A stretch of DNA of 64,000 nucleotides from Thermohalobaculum sp039027855 (lineage in GTDB: Bacteria; Pseudomonadota; Alphaproteobacteria; Rhodobacterales; Rhodobacteraceae). The position numbers and the translations under genes are program-made. Of the stretch, positions 26,514 through 35,447 are shown piece after piece. The DNA lies in the NCBI GenBank assembly GCA_039027855.1, contig JBCCJI010000009.1:1-64000 (forward strand), written 5' to 3'. Below the pieces are notes generated by a model that saw nothing but the letters and a program-made list of their open reading frames with translations, had not been told where the DNA came from and did not search any database. Position 1 is the stretch's first letter, and every line of letters starts with the position of its first letter.

Positions 26514-27398
26514 CTACGGGCCCGAATAGGGCAGATCGAGCGTTGCTGCCACCGTCAACAGATCGGCCCAGGCCTCGCGCTTCTTGTCCGGGGATCTCAG
26601 CAGATAGGCCGGGTGGAAGGACGGCAGGGCGGGGATACCCGTCGCCTTGTGCGGCTGCCAGGTGCCACGGGCGCGGGTGATCCCGGTGCTGGTCCCCGTC
26701 AGCGCCTTCAGCGGCGTGTTGCCGAGCAGGAGCAGGCGCTCGGGTGCAGCAACGGCGATGTGGCGTTCGATGACCGGCAGGAACAGCGCGATCTCCTCGC
26801 CCGTGGGGGTCCGGTTGCCAGCCGGGCGCCAGGGCAGGATGTTGGCGATATAGACCGAGCGCGCCGGATCCTCGGCCGCGCGGTCAAGCCCGATGGCCGC
26901 CAGCATGCGGTCGAGCAATTTGCCCGCCCGCCCGACGAAGGGCCGGCCGAGGCGGTCTTCATCGGCGCCCGGCGCCTCGCCGATGATCATCAGCCGCGCC
27001 CCCGGTTTGCCGTCCGAGAACACGAACTCCCGCGCCGCGGGCTTCAGCGTCGGTGCGTCGAGTGCGCGTCCGAGCCGCGCCAGCGTCTCGAGATCCTGGG
27101 CAGTGGCAATGTCGTCGCTGCGCACGGCGTGATCCTGTGATGCGGCCGGAGCAGGGCCCGCGGCGGGCTGCGCCACCGCGCCAGATGATGGTGGGGACGT
27201 CGGTGCGGTTTGGGCTTCCGGCGCAGCCTTTATCTCGACGACCGGCGCCGGAAAAGGCGGTGCCTGTTGCGGCAGGGCAAAGCGGTCGATCCCGCTCTCC
27301 CCAATCGCCTCGTCACAGCCGAGCTCCATCTGCCAATCGAGTGCTGCGCGCAAGGCAGCCGCGTGTTCTCGGTCTTTGTGGTCTGGCTGGTCGGACAT
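26514..27398 (-). CDS. Uracil-DNA glycosylase superfamily protein (family 4-like, lacks cluster cysteines)
   Basis: A 294-residue protein with the UDG fold: I-G-E-A-P-G-A-D-E-D (about 140-149), G-R-P-F-V-G-R-A-G-K-L-L-D, N-I-L-P-W-R-P-A-G-N-R-T-P-T and a late S-F-H-P-A-Y-L-L-R. These match family 4 uracil-DNA glycosylases, which remove uracil from DNA. Canonical family 4 enzymes bind a 4Fe-4S cluster with four cysteines; here the only cysteine is near residue 28, so no such cluster can form. The first 100 residues are a Pro/Ala-rich linker. It is divergent from ETF-QO. Confidence 0.85.
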   Translation of the reverse strand: MSDQPDHKDREHAAALRAALDWQMELGCDEAIGESGIDRFALPQQAPPFPAPVVEIKAAPEAQTAPTSPPSSGAVAQPAAGPAPAASQDHAVRSDDIATAQDLETLARLGRALDAPTLKPAAREFVFSDGKPGARLMIIGEAPGADEDRLGRPFVGRAGKLLDRMLAAIGLDRAAEDPARSVYIANILPWRPAGNRTPTGEEIALFLPVIERHIAVAAPERLLLLGNTPLKALTGTSTGITRARGTWQPHKATGIPALPSFHPAYLLRSPDKKREAWADLLTVAATLDLPYSGP

Positions 27399-27458
27399 GG
27401 GCAGACGCTAGCGCCCTGCGTCAACGGGGTCGAGGGCGCCGCATCCCATGAGGCTGGC

Positions 27459-27513
27459 CTTGATGGGTCGGCCTTGACGGGAAGCGGTCTTGACGGGGGT
27501 CGGCCTTGACGGG
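27459..27513. repeat. Four spaced copies of CTTGA(T/C)GGG
   Basis: CTTGATGGG starts at 27459 and CTTGACGGG at 27473, 27489 and 27505, giving spacings of 14, 16 and 16 bases. Flanking bases are partly shared (GGTCGGC before two copies). The array sits in the 250-bp region between the divergent UDG and ETF-QO genes and may be a decayed tandem repeat or a cluster of regulator half-sites. Confidence 0.6.
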
Positions 27514-27589
27514 GCGGCCTCGCCGTGGTGAGCCAACCGGTCACGGGCCATTGCGCCGCAGCATGTGCAATCAAAGGGGTGTGAGCCGG

Positions 27590-27607
27590 GTTGACGCGCG
27601 CGTCAAC
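27590..27607. promoter_or_regulatory. 18-bp perfect palindrome upstream of ETF-QO
   Basis: GTTGACGCG-CGCGTCAAC at 27590-27607 is a perfect inverted repeat ending 41 bases before the ETF-QO start. Its size and position suit a dimeric operator, for example of a TetR- or GntR-type acyl-CoA regulator, but no such regulator is in the window. It could also overlap the promoter. Confidence 0.5.
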
Positions 27608-27648
27608 TTTGCTCATTTGGAAGGTGCCAAGAGGCCTGGACCGAGAGG

Positions 27649-29331
27649 ATGGACATGGACGGGATCGAGCGCGACGCCGTCGACTACGATGTGGTGATCG
27701 TGGGCGCCGGGCCATCGGGCCTTTCGGCTGCCATTCGGCTGAAGCAGATCAATCCCGATCTTGAGGTTGTGGTCCTCGAAAAGGGATCGGAAGTCGGGGC
27801 GCATATCCTCTCGGGCGCCGTGCTCGACGTCAGCGGGCTAGACCGGCTGATCCCCGACTGGGCCGAGAAGGGCGCGCCGATCGAGACCAAGGTGACCGAG
27901 GACCGGTTCTACATGCTTGGCCAGGCCGGCGAGATCCGCTTGCCGACCTCGCTGATGCCGCCGCTCATGTCGAACCACGGCACCTATATCGTCTCGATGG
28001 GCAATGTCTGCCGCTGGCTCGCCGAACAGGCCGAGGCCCTGGGCGTCGAGATCTTCCCAGGCATGGCGGCGAGCCAGGCCATCGTCGAGGCCGGTGTGCT
28101 GAAGGGTGTCGTCGCCGGCGAATTCGGCTTTGAGAAGGACGGCTCAAAGGGCGCCAGCTACGAGCCGGGGATGGAACTGCGCGGGCGCTACGTGATGCTG
28201 GCCGAGGGCGCGCGCGGCTCGCTCTCCAAGCAGATGATCGCCGATTTCGGCCTGTCCGAAGGGCGCGAGCCGCAGAAATACGGCCTTGGCATGAAAGAGC
28301 TCTGGGAGATCGACCCGGAGAAGCACAAGCTGGGGCAGGTGACCCACACCATGGGCTGGCCGCTCGGCGGCAATGCCGGTGGTGGAAGCTTCATGTATCA
28401 CCTTGAGAACAATCAGGTTTACATTGGCTTCGTGGTGCATCTGAACTACGAAAACCCCTACATGTTCCCATACATGGAGTTCCAGCGCTTCAAGCACCAC
28501 CCGCTGATCGCCGAGGTGCTGAAGGGCGGCAAGCGCATCTCCTATGGCGCCCGCGCGATCGTCGAGGGCGGCTGGCAGTCGATGCCGAAGCTCGCCTTCC
28601 CGGGCGGCGTGCTGCTTGGTTGCAGCGCCGGCATGGTCAACGTGCCCCGCATCAAGGGCAACCACAACGCCATGCATTCGGGGATCGCGGCGGCCGAGGC
28701 GGCAGCCGAGGCCATCGCCGCCGAGCGCGCGGGCGATGTGCTGGAAACCTACGAGGCGGCCGTCGAGACCGGGCCCATCGCCGACGACCTCAAGCCGGTG
28801 CGCAACGTCAAACCGCTTTGGTCCGACTACGGCATGATGGCGTCGCTGGCGCTTGGCGCGCTCGATATGTGGGCCTCCGACATCATGAAGCGCATTGGCT
28901 TCGGGCGGGGCAAGACGCTGCTCGGCACGCTCGGCCATCACAAATCGGATGCCGAGGCGACGGGCCGCGCCCGCCATTACGACCCGATCGACTATCCCAA
29001 GCCCGACGGCGTGCTGAGCTTCGACCGGCTGACCAATGTGGCCTATGCCTTCACCAATCACGACCACGACCAGCCGGGGCACCTTAAGCTGAAGGATGCG
29101 GCGATGCCCGTGCCCTGGGAGCTGAAGAAGTTCTCGGGCCCCTCGCAGCGCTACTGCCCGGCCGGGGTCTACGAGTATGTCGAGGACAAGACGGCCCCGC
29201 AGGGCACGCGGTTGCAGATCAACTTTCAGAACTGCGTCCACTGCAAGACCTGTGACATCAAGGACCCGGCGCAGAACATCGTCTGGACGGTGCCGCAGGG
29301 CGGTGAGGGGCCGAACTACCCGAATATGTGA
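27649..29331 (+). CDS. Electron transfer flavoprotein-ubiquinone oxidoreductase
   Basis: ETF-QO passes electrons from reduced ETF to ubiquinone at the membrane. The 560-residue protein has the FAD-binding motif V-I-V-G-A-G-P-S-G-L-S near 16-26, a central quinone/FAD region, and a C-terminal 4Fe-4S domain with Y-C-P-A-G and N-C-V-H-C-K-T-C-D-I-K-D-P; all four cluster cysteines are present. The start may be 27649 or 27655 (M-D-M-D). It should collect electrons from acyl-CoA dehydrogenases such as GcdH (35448-36686). An 18-bp palindrome lies just upstream. Confidence 0.95.
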   Translation: MDMDGIERDAVDYDVVIVGAGPSGLSAAIRLKQINPDLEVVVLEKGSEVGAHILSGAVLDVSGLDRLIPDWAEKGAPIETKVTEDRFYMLGQAGEIRLPTSLMPPLMSNHGTYIVSMGNVCRWLAEQAEALGVEIFPGMAASQAIVEAGVLKGVVAGEFGFEKDGSKGASYEPGMELRGRYVMLAEGARGSLSKQMIADFGLSEGREPQKYGLGMKELWEIDPEKHKLGQVTHTMGWPLGGNAGGGSFMYHLENNQVYIGFVVHLNYENPYMFPYMEFQRFKHHPLIAEVLKGGKRISYGARAIVEGGWQSMPKLAFPGGVLLGCSAGMVNVPRIKGNHNAMHSGIAAAEAAAEAIAAERAGDVLETYEAAVETGPIADDLKPVRNVKPLWSDYGMMASLALGALDMWASDIMKRIGFGRGKTLLGTLGHHKSDAEATGRARHYDPIDYPKPDGVLSFDRLTNVAYAFTNHDHDQPGHLKLKDAAMPVPWELKKFSGPSQRYCPAGVYEYVEDKTAPQGTRLQINFQNCVHCKTCDIKDPAQNIVWTVPQGGEGPNYPNM

Positions 29332-29465
29332 CCGTCGCCTGTCCATCGGCTGGGACCTTCACGGCATCGCCCGATACAAGGCGCTTAGTGCTGCCGGTTG
29401 ACGGGGCCATGGCATGCTCGTTTCTTGTCCGAGATCGTGTGCGCTCGGCCAGAAGGAGCACCGCC

Positions 29466-29891
29466 ATGTCCCGCGCCGCCATCTTTCTCGCCACCACCGC
29501 CTCGCTGCTTAGTGCGCCGACCGCCATGGCCGCTTGGCGCACCGAGACGGGGCAGGGGTTGACCGATGCCCAAGTGGCTAGCGGCAGCGCGGTGCTGGGC
29601 GTGGTCTGTAACAACGGCGATCTGGATATCCGAAGCGGCGTCTATGTCTCGCCCGACGGCATTGGCCAGAACGGTGGCCATGTCTTCGTGATCGATGGCG
29701 ACACCACCTTCGAGGCCGATCTCTACCTCGGCACCTTCGAGCCCGGCGACGGGCCGGATCTGGAGATGCTGGCCGAGATGGTGGAGATGTTCAGGCGAGG
29801 CAGCCGCGTCGCCGTGACCTTCCCGGAAGGCGGCGAGGCCGAGTTCAGCCTGTCGGGCTCCAGCCGGGCGCTCGCCCCCTGCGAATTGTGA
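29466..29891 (+). CDS. Small exported protein of unknown function
   Basis: A 141-residue protein with a signal peptide (about 1-23, ending A-M-A-A). The mature part has one cysteine near the start (V-V-C-N-N-G-D-L) and one near the end (L-A-P-C-E-L), likely joined by a disulphide in the periplasm, and beta-rich text between. ATG 29466 directly begins the signal peptide. Its stop overlaps the GTG of the methyltransferase gene. Function not recognised. Confidence 0.7.
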   Translation: MSRAAIFLATTASLLSAPTAMAAWRTETGQGLTDAQVASGSAVLGVVCNNGDLDIRSGVYVSPDGIGQNGGHVFVIDGDTTFEADLYLGTFEPGDGPDLEMLAEMVEMFRRGSRVAVTFPEGGEAEFSLSGSSRALAPCEL

Positions 29892-30769
29892 CCGGTCATG
29901 GCACCGATACGGGCGCCGACACGGGCGCCGACACGGGCCTCGACCTCGATGCGCTGGCCGAGGCGTATGAGCGGGGTCTGACGGCCGAGAAGGCGGGTGA
30001 TACCGGCGCCGCGACGGCCGCATACCGCGACTGCCTTGCCCTCGACCCCGAGGACCGTGGCGGCGTGGCGGTGCGTCTCGCGACCCTCGGCGCCGCGCCA
30101 ACGCCCGATCGCGCGCCACCGGCCTATGTCGCGACCCTGTTCGACCAGCATGCCGACAGCTTCGAGATGACGCTGGTCCACAGCCTGGGCTATGCCATTC
30201 CCGACGTGATCGCCGAGGCGATCGACCCCGCGGGCCTGTTGCCTTCAGGTGGCCGCTTTGCCCGCGCGCTCGATCTCGGTTGCGGTACGGGGCTCGTCGG
30301 CGAGGCCATGGAGGACATGGTCGCGGTGATCGAGGGCGTCGATCTCGCCGAGGAGATGATCGCCATCGCCGATGAGAAGGAAATCTATGCGTCCTTCGTG
30401 GTCGGCGATGCGGAGGCCGCCTGCCGCGCAGCGGATCAGGCTGCCTACGACCTGATCGTGGCGGCGGATGTGCTGCCCTATCTCGGCACGGTCGATGGGC
30501 TGTTCGGCGCCGTGGCCCATGCGCTGGCGCCCGGTGGGGTGTTCGCCTTCTCGACCGAGACGCTGCCCGAGGCTGCCTTTGGCGACGCGGCCTATTGCGT
30601 CGGCCCGGCGCACCGCTTCGCCCACCGCGCCGAGGCGGTTAAGCAGGCGCTCACCATCGCGGGGCTAGAGGTGCGAAACGTCGAGCCTGCCGTCATCCGC
30701 TATGAGACCGGCGTGCCCGTGCCCGGCCATGTCTGCCTCGCGATGCGAAGGGTTTTGGCTGGCGCCTAG
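29888..30769 (+). CDS. Class I SAM methyltransferase with short TPR-like N-terminus
   Basis: A 293-residue protein. After a low-complexity D-T-G-A repeat (6-17), a helical pair resembling one TPR unit (about 20-60) precedes a Rossmann methyltransferase domain with L-D-L-G-C-G-T-G-L-V-G (about 128-138) and D-L-I-V-A-A-D-V-L-P-Y. The start is a GTG overlapping the previous stop (GTGA), implying coupling. The substrate is unknown; the layout resembles TPR-methyltransferases acting on proteins or small molecules. Confidence 0.8.
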   Translation: MTGHGTDTGADTGADTGLDLDALAEAYERGLTAEKAGDTGAATAAYRDCLALDPEDRGGVAVRLATLGAAPTPDRAPPAYVATLFDQHADSFEMTLVHSLGYAIPDVIAEAIDPAGLLPSGGRFARALDLGCGTGLVGEAMEDMVAVIEGVDLAEEMIAIADEKEIYASFVVGDAEAACRAADQAAYDLIVAADVLPYLGTVDGLFGAVAHALAPGGVFAFSTETLPEAAFGDAAYCVGPAHRFAHRAEAVKQALTIAGLEVRNVEPAVIRYETGVPVPGHVCLAMRRVLAGA

Positions 30770-30905
30770 ACACGGCAGGCCTACCCTCCGACAAGCAGCG
30801 ATGTTGCGGTGCACGCGAGCGGCGCGCGCTTTTGGGGTGCTTGGGGAGTGCCCGATGCGGGTGCGCCAGGGGTTGCCAGCGCGGCCAGCCAGCCAAAGAG
30901 GGGCC

Positions 30906-32231
30906 ATGACGGAACGAAAGCTTAGCCACCATTCGTTGCGCTTCGAGATGACGAATGAGCTGCATGCCCGGCCTTTTATGGCGCTTGGCGCGCCTGGGCG
31001 CGTCCTGATGCTGGCCTTCACGCCCGAGGAAGGCGCCGAGCGGCGCGATCCGGAAGCGGACCGCAAGCATCTCGTCTCCTTCCTCGCGCGCCATGGCGGG
31101 TTGGAGCCGACGCCCCATAGCAACCAGTTCGACGCCGATCTCGGCCGCTTCCAGGTGAAGTGGGAACGTCATGCCGAGTTCGTGAGCTACATCCTCTCCG
31201 AAGAGGCGCCGAGCGAGGTGCTGTTCGACCGAAAGCTGGCGCAGGTCTTCCCGCAGTCCTGGCTCGATGAGGCACCCGGCCGGGTCGTCGCCGCGATCGA
31301 GATCGAGGTCATCCGCGCCGAGAGCGCCGAGGCGGCCGAGGCGCTGATGTCCGAGGGGCCGCTGGTGCGCGCCTTCAGCCGCGAAAGCCTCGCCACCGCC
31401 CGCACGCTGGACGGCTCGGCGCTGTCGGTGGGTGATTTCCGCATCCACGAGGGCGGCTTCTCGCGCTTTGCCATCATCGTGCATGGCAATGCCGGACCGC
31501 GGCGCATCGGCCGCGCGGTGCAGCGCCTGATCGAGATCGAGTGCTATCGCAGCCTCGCCATGCTGGCGCTGCCGGTCGCCCGCGATGCGGCGCCGGTGCT
31601 GAAGGAGATCGACGCCGCACTCGGCAGCCTGACCGAGATCGCGATGGGCGAGCACAGCAACGGGACCGAGCAGGCGATCCTCGACAAGCTCACTGACCTG
31701 TCGGCCCAGATCGAGGCGCTGTCGGCCAGCACCGCCTTTCGCTTCGCCGCCACCCGCGCCTATGACAGCATCGTGCATGAGCGGATCGCGATGATGCGCG
31801 AGCAGCGGCTGATCGGCCGGCAGCTTTTCGCTGAATTCATGCTGCGCCGCTTCGATCCTGCCATGCGCACCTGCCAGGCGGTCGAGCAGCGGATCGAGGA
31901 TCTCTCGACCCGGGCGAACCGCATCGCGGCCCTGCTCCGCACCCGCGTCGACGTGGCGTTGGAGGCGCAGAACCAGAAGCTTCTGATGTCGATGGACAAG
32001 CGGGCGGCGCTGCAGCTCAGGCTGCAGGAGACGGTGGAGGGCTTCTCGGTCGTCGCGATCAGCTATTATGCCGTCAACCTCGTGGGTTTCGCGCTCTATC
32101 CGCTGAACGTCACCCAGGGGCTTGGCCTGTCTAAGGACGGGCTGACGGCGCTGGTCACGCTGCCCACGGTCGTCATCGTAGCGCTGTTCCTGCGCCGGAT
32201 ACGGCGGCGCGTGTCGGAAAGCGGTACCTGA
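30906..32231 (+). CDS. DUF3422 family membrane protein
   Basis: A 441-residue protein of the DUF3422 family, uncharacterised and common in proteobacteria. Conserved parts are the N-terminal H-S-L-R-F-E-M-T-N-E-L-H-A-R-P-F (about 6-21), a long helical, probably coiled-coil middle (about 230-380) and two C-terminal membrane helices (about 384-405 and 414-432). The ATG at 30906 follows a purine-rich stretch and starts at the conserved region; the longer frame from 30702 overlaps the previous gene. Function unknown. Confidence 0.85.
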   Translation: MTERKLSHHSLRFEMTNELHARPFMALGAPGRVLMLAFTPEEGAERRDPEADRKHLVSFLARHGGLEPTPHSNQFDADLGRFQVKWERHAEFVSYILSEEAPSEVLFDRKLAQVFPQSWLDEAPGRVVAAIEIEVIRAESAEAAEALMSEGPLVRAFSRESLATARTLDGSALSVGDFRIHEGGFSRFAIIVHGNAGPRRIGRAVQRLIEIECYRSLAMLALPVARDAAPVLKEIDAALGSLTEIAMGEHSNGTEQAILDKLTDLSAQIEALSASTAFRFAATRAYDSIVHERIAMMREQRLIGRQLFAEFMLRRFDPAMRTCQAVEQRIEDLSTRANRIAALLRTRVDVALEAQNQKLLMSMDKRAALQLRLQETVEGFSVVAISYYAVNLVGFALYPLNVTQGLGLSKDGLTALVTLPTVVIVALFLRRIRRRVSESGT

Positions 32232-32243
32232 GCCAGGGCGCGG

Positions 32244-33254
32244 TCAGACCCGCGCAAGGCTGTCGATCACCAGACAAGCGGCCGCGCCGATGCCGCCGAT
32301 CCGCGTGGCGCGAAACACGGTCATGCAGCGCGCCGGGTCGTCGATATCGGTGGCGCTGATCTGCCAGATCATATGCGCCCCAAGCGCCAGCCCCGCCATC
32401 AGGCCGAGCGGCCCGGCGCCGGCTGTCAGCGCCGCACCGGTCATCGCCGCGACCGTGGCCACGGTGAAGCCCCAGAGCCAGGTCTTCGTCGCCTCGCCGA
32501 ACAGGCGCGCGGTGGATTTGACGCCGATGATCGCGTCATCCTCACGGTCCTGATGGGCGTAGATCGTGTCGTAATGCAGCGTCCAGGCGATGCCGGCGAG
32601 ATACAGCAGTACCGGCGGCCAGGCGATGCTGCCGGTATGCGCGACCCAAAGAAGCAGCGCGCCCCAGTTGAAGGCGAGGCCGAGGAACGCCTGCGGCCAG
32701 TAGGTGAAGCGCTTGGCGAACGGATAGACCGCGACAGGCAGGCAGGCGGCGATGCCCCAGACGATGGCGGTCGGATTGAAGGTCAGCAGGATCAGAAAGG
32801 CCGTCAGCGCCTGCGCCACCATCCAGATCGCGGCCCCTCGCGCCGTGACCGCGCCCGAGGGGATCGGCCGGCTGGCCGTCCGCGCGACCTGCCCGTCGAT
32901 CCCGCGATCCTGGATGTCGTTCCAGGTACAGCCCGCCCCCCGCATCAGAAGCGCGCCGATCCCGCTGCCGACCACCAGCCACAGATCGAACCAGCGCCAG
33001 CCATCTACGCCTGCGGCGAGCGCGACCGCCCAAAGGCACGGGATCCAGAGCAGCCATGTCCCGATCGGCCGGTCCATCCGCGACAGCCTGAGATAGGGCC
33101 GCCAGCCTATCGGCGCGCGGAGATCGACCCAGTTGCCGTCGACCGCGTCTCGCACCGGGGCAAACGGGTCGCGCCGGGCCGCGATGGTGGCGGCACTACT
33201 TGGCGAAGGGCTTGGGCTGTCGGGCGGGCTGCTGCTATCTGGCGTGCGGGTCAT
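32244..33254 (-). CDS. ubiA: 4-hydroxybenzoate polyprenyltransferase
   Basis: UbiA attaches the polyprenyl chain to 4-hydroxybenzoate in ubiquinone synthesis. It is an integral membrane protein with about eight or nine helices. The first Asp-rich motif N-D-I-Q-D-R-G-I-D and the second Y-D-T-I-Y-A-H-Q-D are both present, with R-P-I-P-S-G between. The N-terminal 25 residues are Ser/Pro-rich. The ATG at 33254 overlaps the divergent rsmE region, so the true start may be further in (for example a GTG at 33155). The chain donor is probably made by the polyprenyl synthase at 59615-60661. Confidence 0.93.
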   Translation of the reverse strand: MTRTPDSSSPPDSPSPSPSSAATIAARRDPFAPVRDAVDGNWVDLRAPIGWRPYLRLSRMDRPIGTWLLWIPCLWAVALAAGVDGWRWFDLWLVVGSGIGALLMRGAGCTWNDIQDRGIDGQVARTASRPIPSGAVTARGAAIWMVAQALTAFLILLTFNPTAIVWGIAACLPVAVYPFAKRFTYWPQAFLGLAFNWGALLLWVAHTGSIAWPPVLLYLAGIAWTLHYDTIYAHQDREDDAIIGVKSTARLFGEATKTWLWGFTVATVAAMTGAALTAGAGPLGLMAGLALGAHMIWQISATDIDDPARCMTVFRATRIGGIGAAACLVIDSLARV

Positions 33255-33264
33255 GGGAAGGCAG

Positions 33265-34095
33265 ATGGCACAGGACGCGGGGAAAATCAGGCTCCATGTT
33301 GCCGCTGACGCCACGGCCGGCGGCGATGGTGGCCCCAGTGCGGCATCCCTCGAACCTGTGGCCGGGTCATGGGTGGCGGGCCATCGGCTGACGCTTGGCC
33401 GCGATCAGGCGCATTACCTGCTGCGCGTGATGCGGCTTGGACACGGCGCGCGGCTCAGCGTCTTCAATGGCCGTGACGGGGAATGGGCGGCCGAGATCGC
33501 CGAGGCCTCCAAGCGTGACGCCATGCTGGCCCTGATCGAGCGCTTGCGCCCGCCCGAGGCGCCGCCCGATCTCTGGCTTTGTTTTGCGCCGATCAAGAAG
33601 GCGCGTACCGATTTCATCGTGGAAAAGGCCGTGGAGCTTGGCTGCCGGCGCATCGTGCCCTGCCTGACCCAGCACACCAATGCCGAGCGGGTGCGTACCG
33701 ATCGCCTGGCAGCGCATGCCGTGGAGGCGGCCGAGCAATGCGGTCTCGTCCATGTGCCCGAGGTGGCCGAGCCGGTCTCGCTGAAGGCGCTGCTCGACAG
33801 CTGGCCCGAGGGGCGCCGGCTGATGGTCTGTGATGAACGCGCCGCAGGCTTCGGGCGCGAGACACCGGCCGACTTGCCGCCCGCCGCCGACGCGTTGTCC
33901 TCGGCCAGACTGGGTGATGCCGGCTGGGCAGTCTTCTGCGGGCCCGAGGGTGGCTTCAGCGACAGTGAGATCACGCGTCTCGCGGCCATGCCGGATGCCC
34001 TGGCCGTCGGGCTCGGCCCCCGAGTGCTGCGCGCCGATACCGCGGCAGTGGCCGCCATCACGCTGTGGCAGAGCGTGTTGGGCGACTGGCGATGA
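33265..34095 (+). CDS. rsmE: 16S rRNA (uracil1498-N3)-methyltransferase
   Basis: RsmE methylates U1498 of 16S rRNA. The 276-residue protein has an N-terminal PUA-like part (R-D-Q-A-H-Y-L-L-R-V-M-R near 50) and a SPOUT knot domain with F-C-G-P-E-G-G-F-S (about 230) and L-G-P-R-V-L-R-A-D-T-A (about 255). ATG 33265 is chosen because GGGAAGG lies just upstream; 33253 is possible. It is divergent from ubiA with almost no space between starts, and its stop overlaps the next gene by ATGA. Confidence 0.92.
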   Translation: MAQDAGKIRLHVAADATAGGDGGPSAASLEPVAGSWVAGHRLTLGRDQAHYLLRVMRLGHGARLSVFNGRDGEWAAEIAEASKRDAMLALIERLRPPEAPPDLWLCFAPIKKARTDFIVEKAVELGCRRIVPCLTQHTNAERVRTDRLAAHAVEAAEQCGLVHVPEVAEPVSLKALLDSWPEGRRLMVCDERAAGFGRETPADLPPAADALSSARLGDAGWAVFCGPEGGFSDSEITRLAAMPDALAVGLGPRVLRADTAAVAAITLWQSVLGDWR

Positions 34096-34745
34096 CGGCG
34101 CGGCGCGGCGCGGCGCGGGGGATGGGGCGCGGTACAGGACCCGGCGGCCGCGGCCCGCTTGGCGAGCGATTGATCGCGGGTGCCGCACTGGCCCTCGGCC
34201 TGCTGCTCATGTCCAGCTATGCCGGGCGGAGCCTCGCCGCCGATATCCTGGGTCTCGTGCTCACGCTGGCAGGCGGTGGTTGGCTGATCGCGGCGCTGCG
34301 CCGGGCCCGGCTCACGGCGCCGCTGGCGAAACCCGACCCCGCGGCGGGCGCTCTGGCACAGTCTCGCGATGCGCTACCCTCGCTCGCGGGGCCCGCCGGC
34401 AGTGGTATCGCCGCGGTCCGCGAGGGCGCCATCGGCTATTTCGGCCCGCTCGACGGCGGAGTGCTCGCCCGCGATGCGTTGACCCGGGTCGACGTCGTCT
34501 CGCTGCCCGGTCACCCACCCCGCGCGGCCTGGCGCCTCGCCGATGCGGAGGGCACCACGGTCGATATCCCCGCCGATGCCGAGGGCGCCTCGGCCCTGCT
34601 GGAGGCACTGGTGACCCTGCCGGGCTTCGACAGCGCCGCAGCGCGCGATGCGCTGGCCGACCCTGCCGCCCGCCCGCTCAAGGTTTGGAAAGGCCGAGCG
34701 GCGGGCGACGAGACGCGCCTTGGCAGCGGCCGACCCAGCGGTTGA
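34092..34745 (+). CDS. Membrane protein of unknown function
   Basis: A 217-residue protein with two predicted membrane helices near the N-terminus (about 25-42 and 48-66), after a glycine/arginine-rich start. The rest is hydrophilic and contains E-G-A-I-G-Y-F-G-P-L-D-G-G and V-V-S-L-P-G-H-P-P, suggesting a folded cytoplasmic domain. It is coupled to rsmE by an ATGA overlap. No family recognised. Confidence 0.7.
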   Translation: MTARRGAARGMGRGTGPGGRGPLGERLIAGAALALGLLLMSSYAGRSLAADILGLVLTLAGGGWLIAALRRARLTAPLAKPDPAAGALAQSRDALPSLAGPAGSGIAAVREGAIGYFGPLDGGVLARDALTRVDVVSLPGHPPRAAWRLADAEGTTVDIPADAEGASALLEALVTLPGFDSAAARDALADPAARPLKVWKGRAAGDETRLGSGRPSG

Positions 34746-34782
34746 CCCGGCAGCCGACCCGGGCGGGGCGGGCGCTGAGCGC

Positions 34783-35256
34783 TCATACTACGTAGCGCGG
34801 ATCCTCGGGGTCCATCTCGATCGGCCGGCGCCGAATGCCCGCCACCCAGCGCAGCACGGTCATCAAATATGCGGCCGTCAGCGCCCCGATGGGCACGGCC
34901 GGCATCATCGGCGTGCCCCGCGCCTCGGCGATCGCATAGGCCGTCGCGATCCCCGCGAGCGCCCCCATCATCGCCCAGACGAGCCCCGAGCGCCAACCGA
35001 ACAGCATCAGGATGACCAGTGATGGCGCTACCGAGGTCACCATGAGCACCGCGACGAAGTAGAGAAACACCACGGTGGCATCGAGCGTCACGACCAGCGT
35101 TCCGATCTGTGTCGCCTCGCTCATGCCCGCGACGACAAAGGCGATGGCCGCGACGATCAGCGTGGCGCTCGCCGGCGCCATCACGATGCCAAAGCCGAGC
35201 CGCCGCCAGGGTCGGCCCACATGTGCATCCCACAGTCTGTCTCGGAGCGGTCTCAT
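34783..35256 (-). CDS. Four-helix integral membrane protein of unknown function
   Basis: A 157-residue protein with about four hydrophobic segments (about 25-45, 50-72, 77-105, 115-140), a basic N-terminus and an acidic tail (M-D-P-E-D-P-R). It converges on the preceding gene with 37 bases between. No family or catalytic motif was recognised. Confidence 0.65.
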   Translation of the reverse strand: MRPLRDRLWDAHVGRPWRRLGFGIVMAPASATLIVAAIAFVVAGMSEATQIGTLVVTLDATVVFLYFVAVLMVTSVAPSLVILMLFGWRSGLVWAMMGALAGIATAYAIAEARGTPMMPAVPIGALTAAYLMTVLRWVAGIRRRPIEMDPEDPRYVV

Positions 35257-35447
35257 CGCGTGCTTGGTCTATCGCTCTGCAACTGGGTCTGCAATCGGGA
35301 CGGATCGCAGCGTGTTCAGTCGCATCCTTGCGGCAGCCCGTCGCAGGCCAGGGCTTTCGATCTGTGGGAGGCGGGCTTGCGCAAGGCCGCGTTGGCAGCG
35401 ATCTGGCGAAAGCGTAGACTCCGCCCAATCAACAGCGGGAGGATCCG

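Noticed and set aside
29906..29940. Repeated D-T-G-A coding segment in the methyltransferase
   Set aside because: A short in-frame low-complexity stretch of two to three units, not an independent repeat element.
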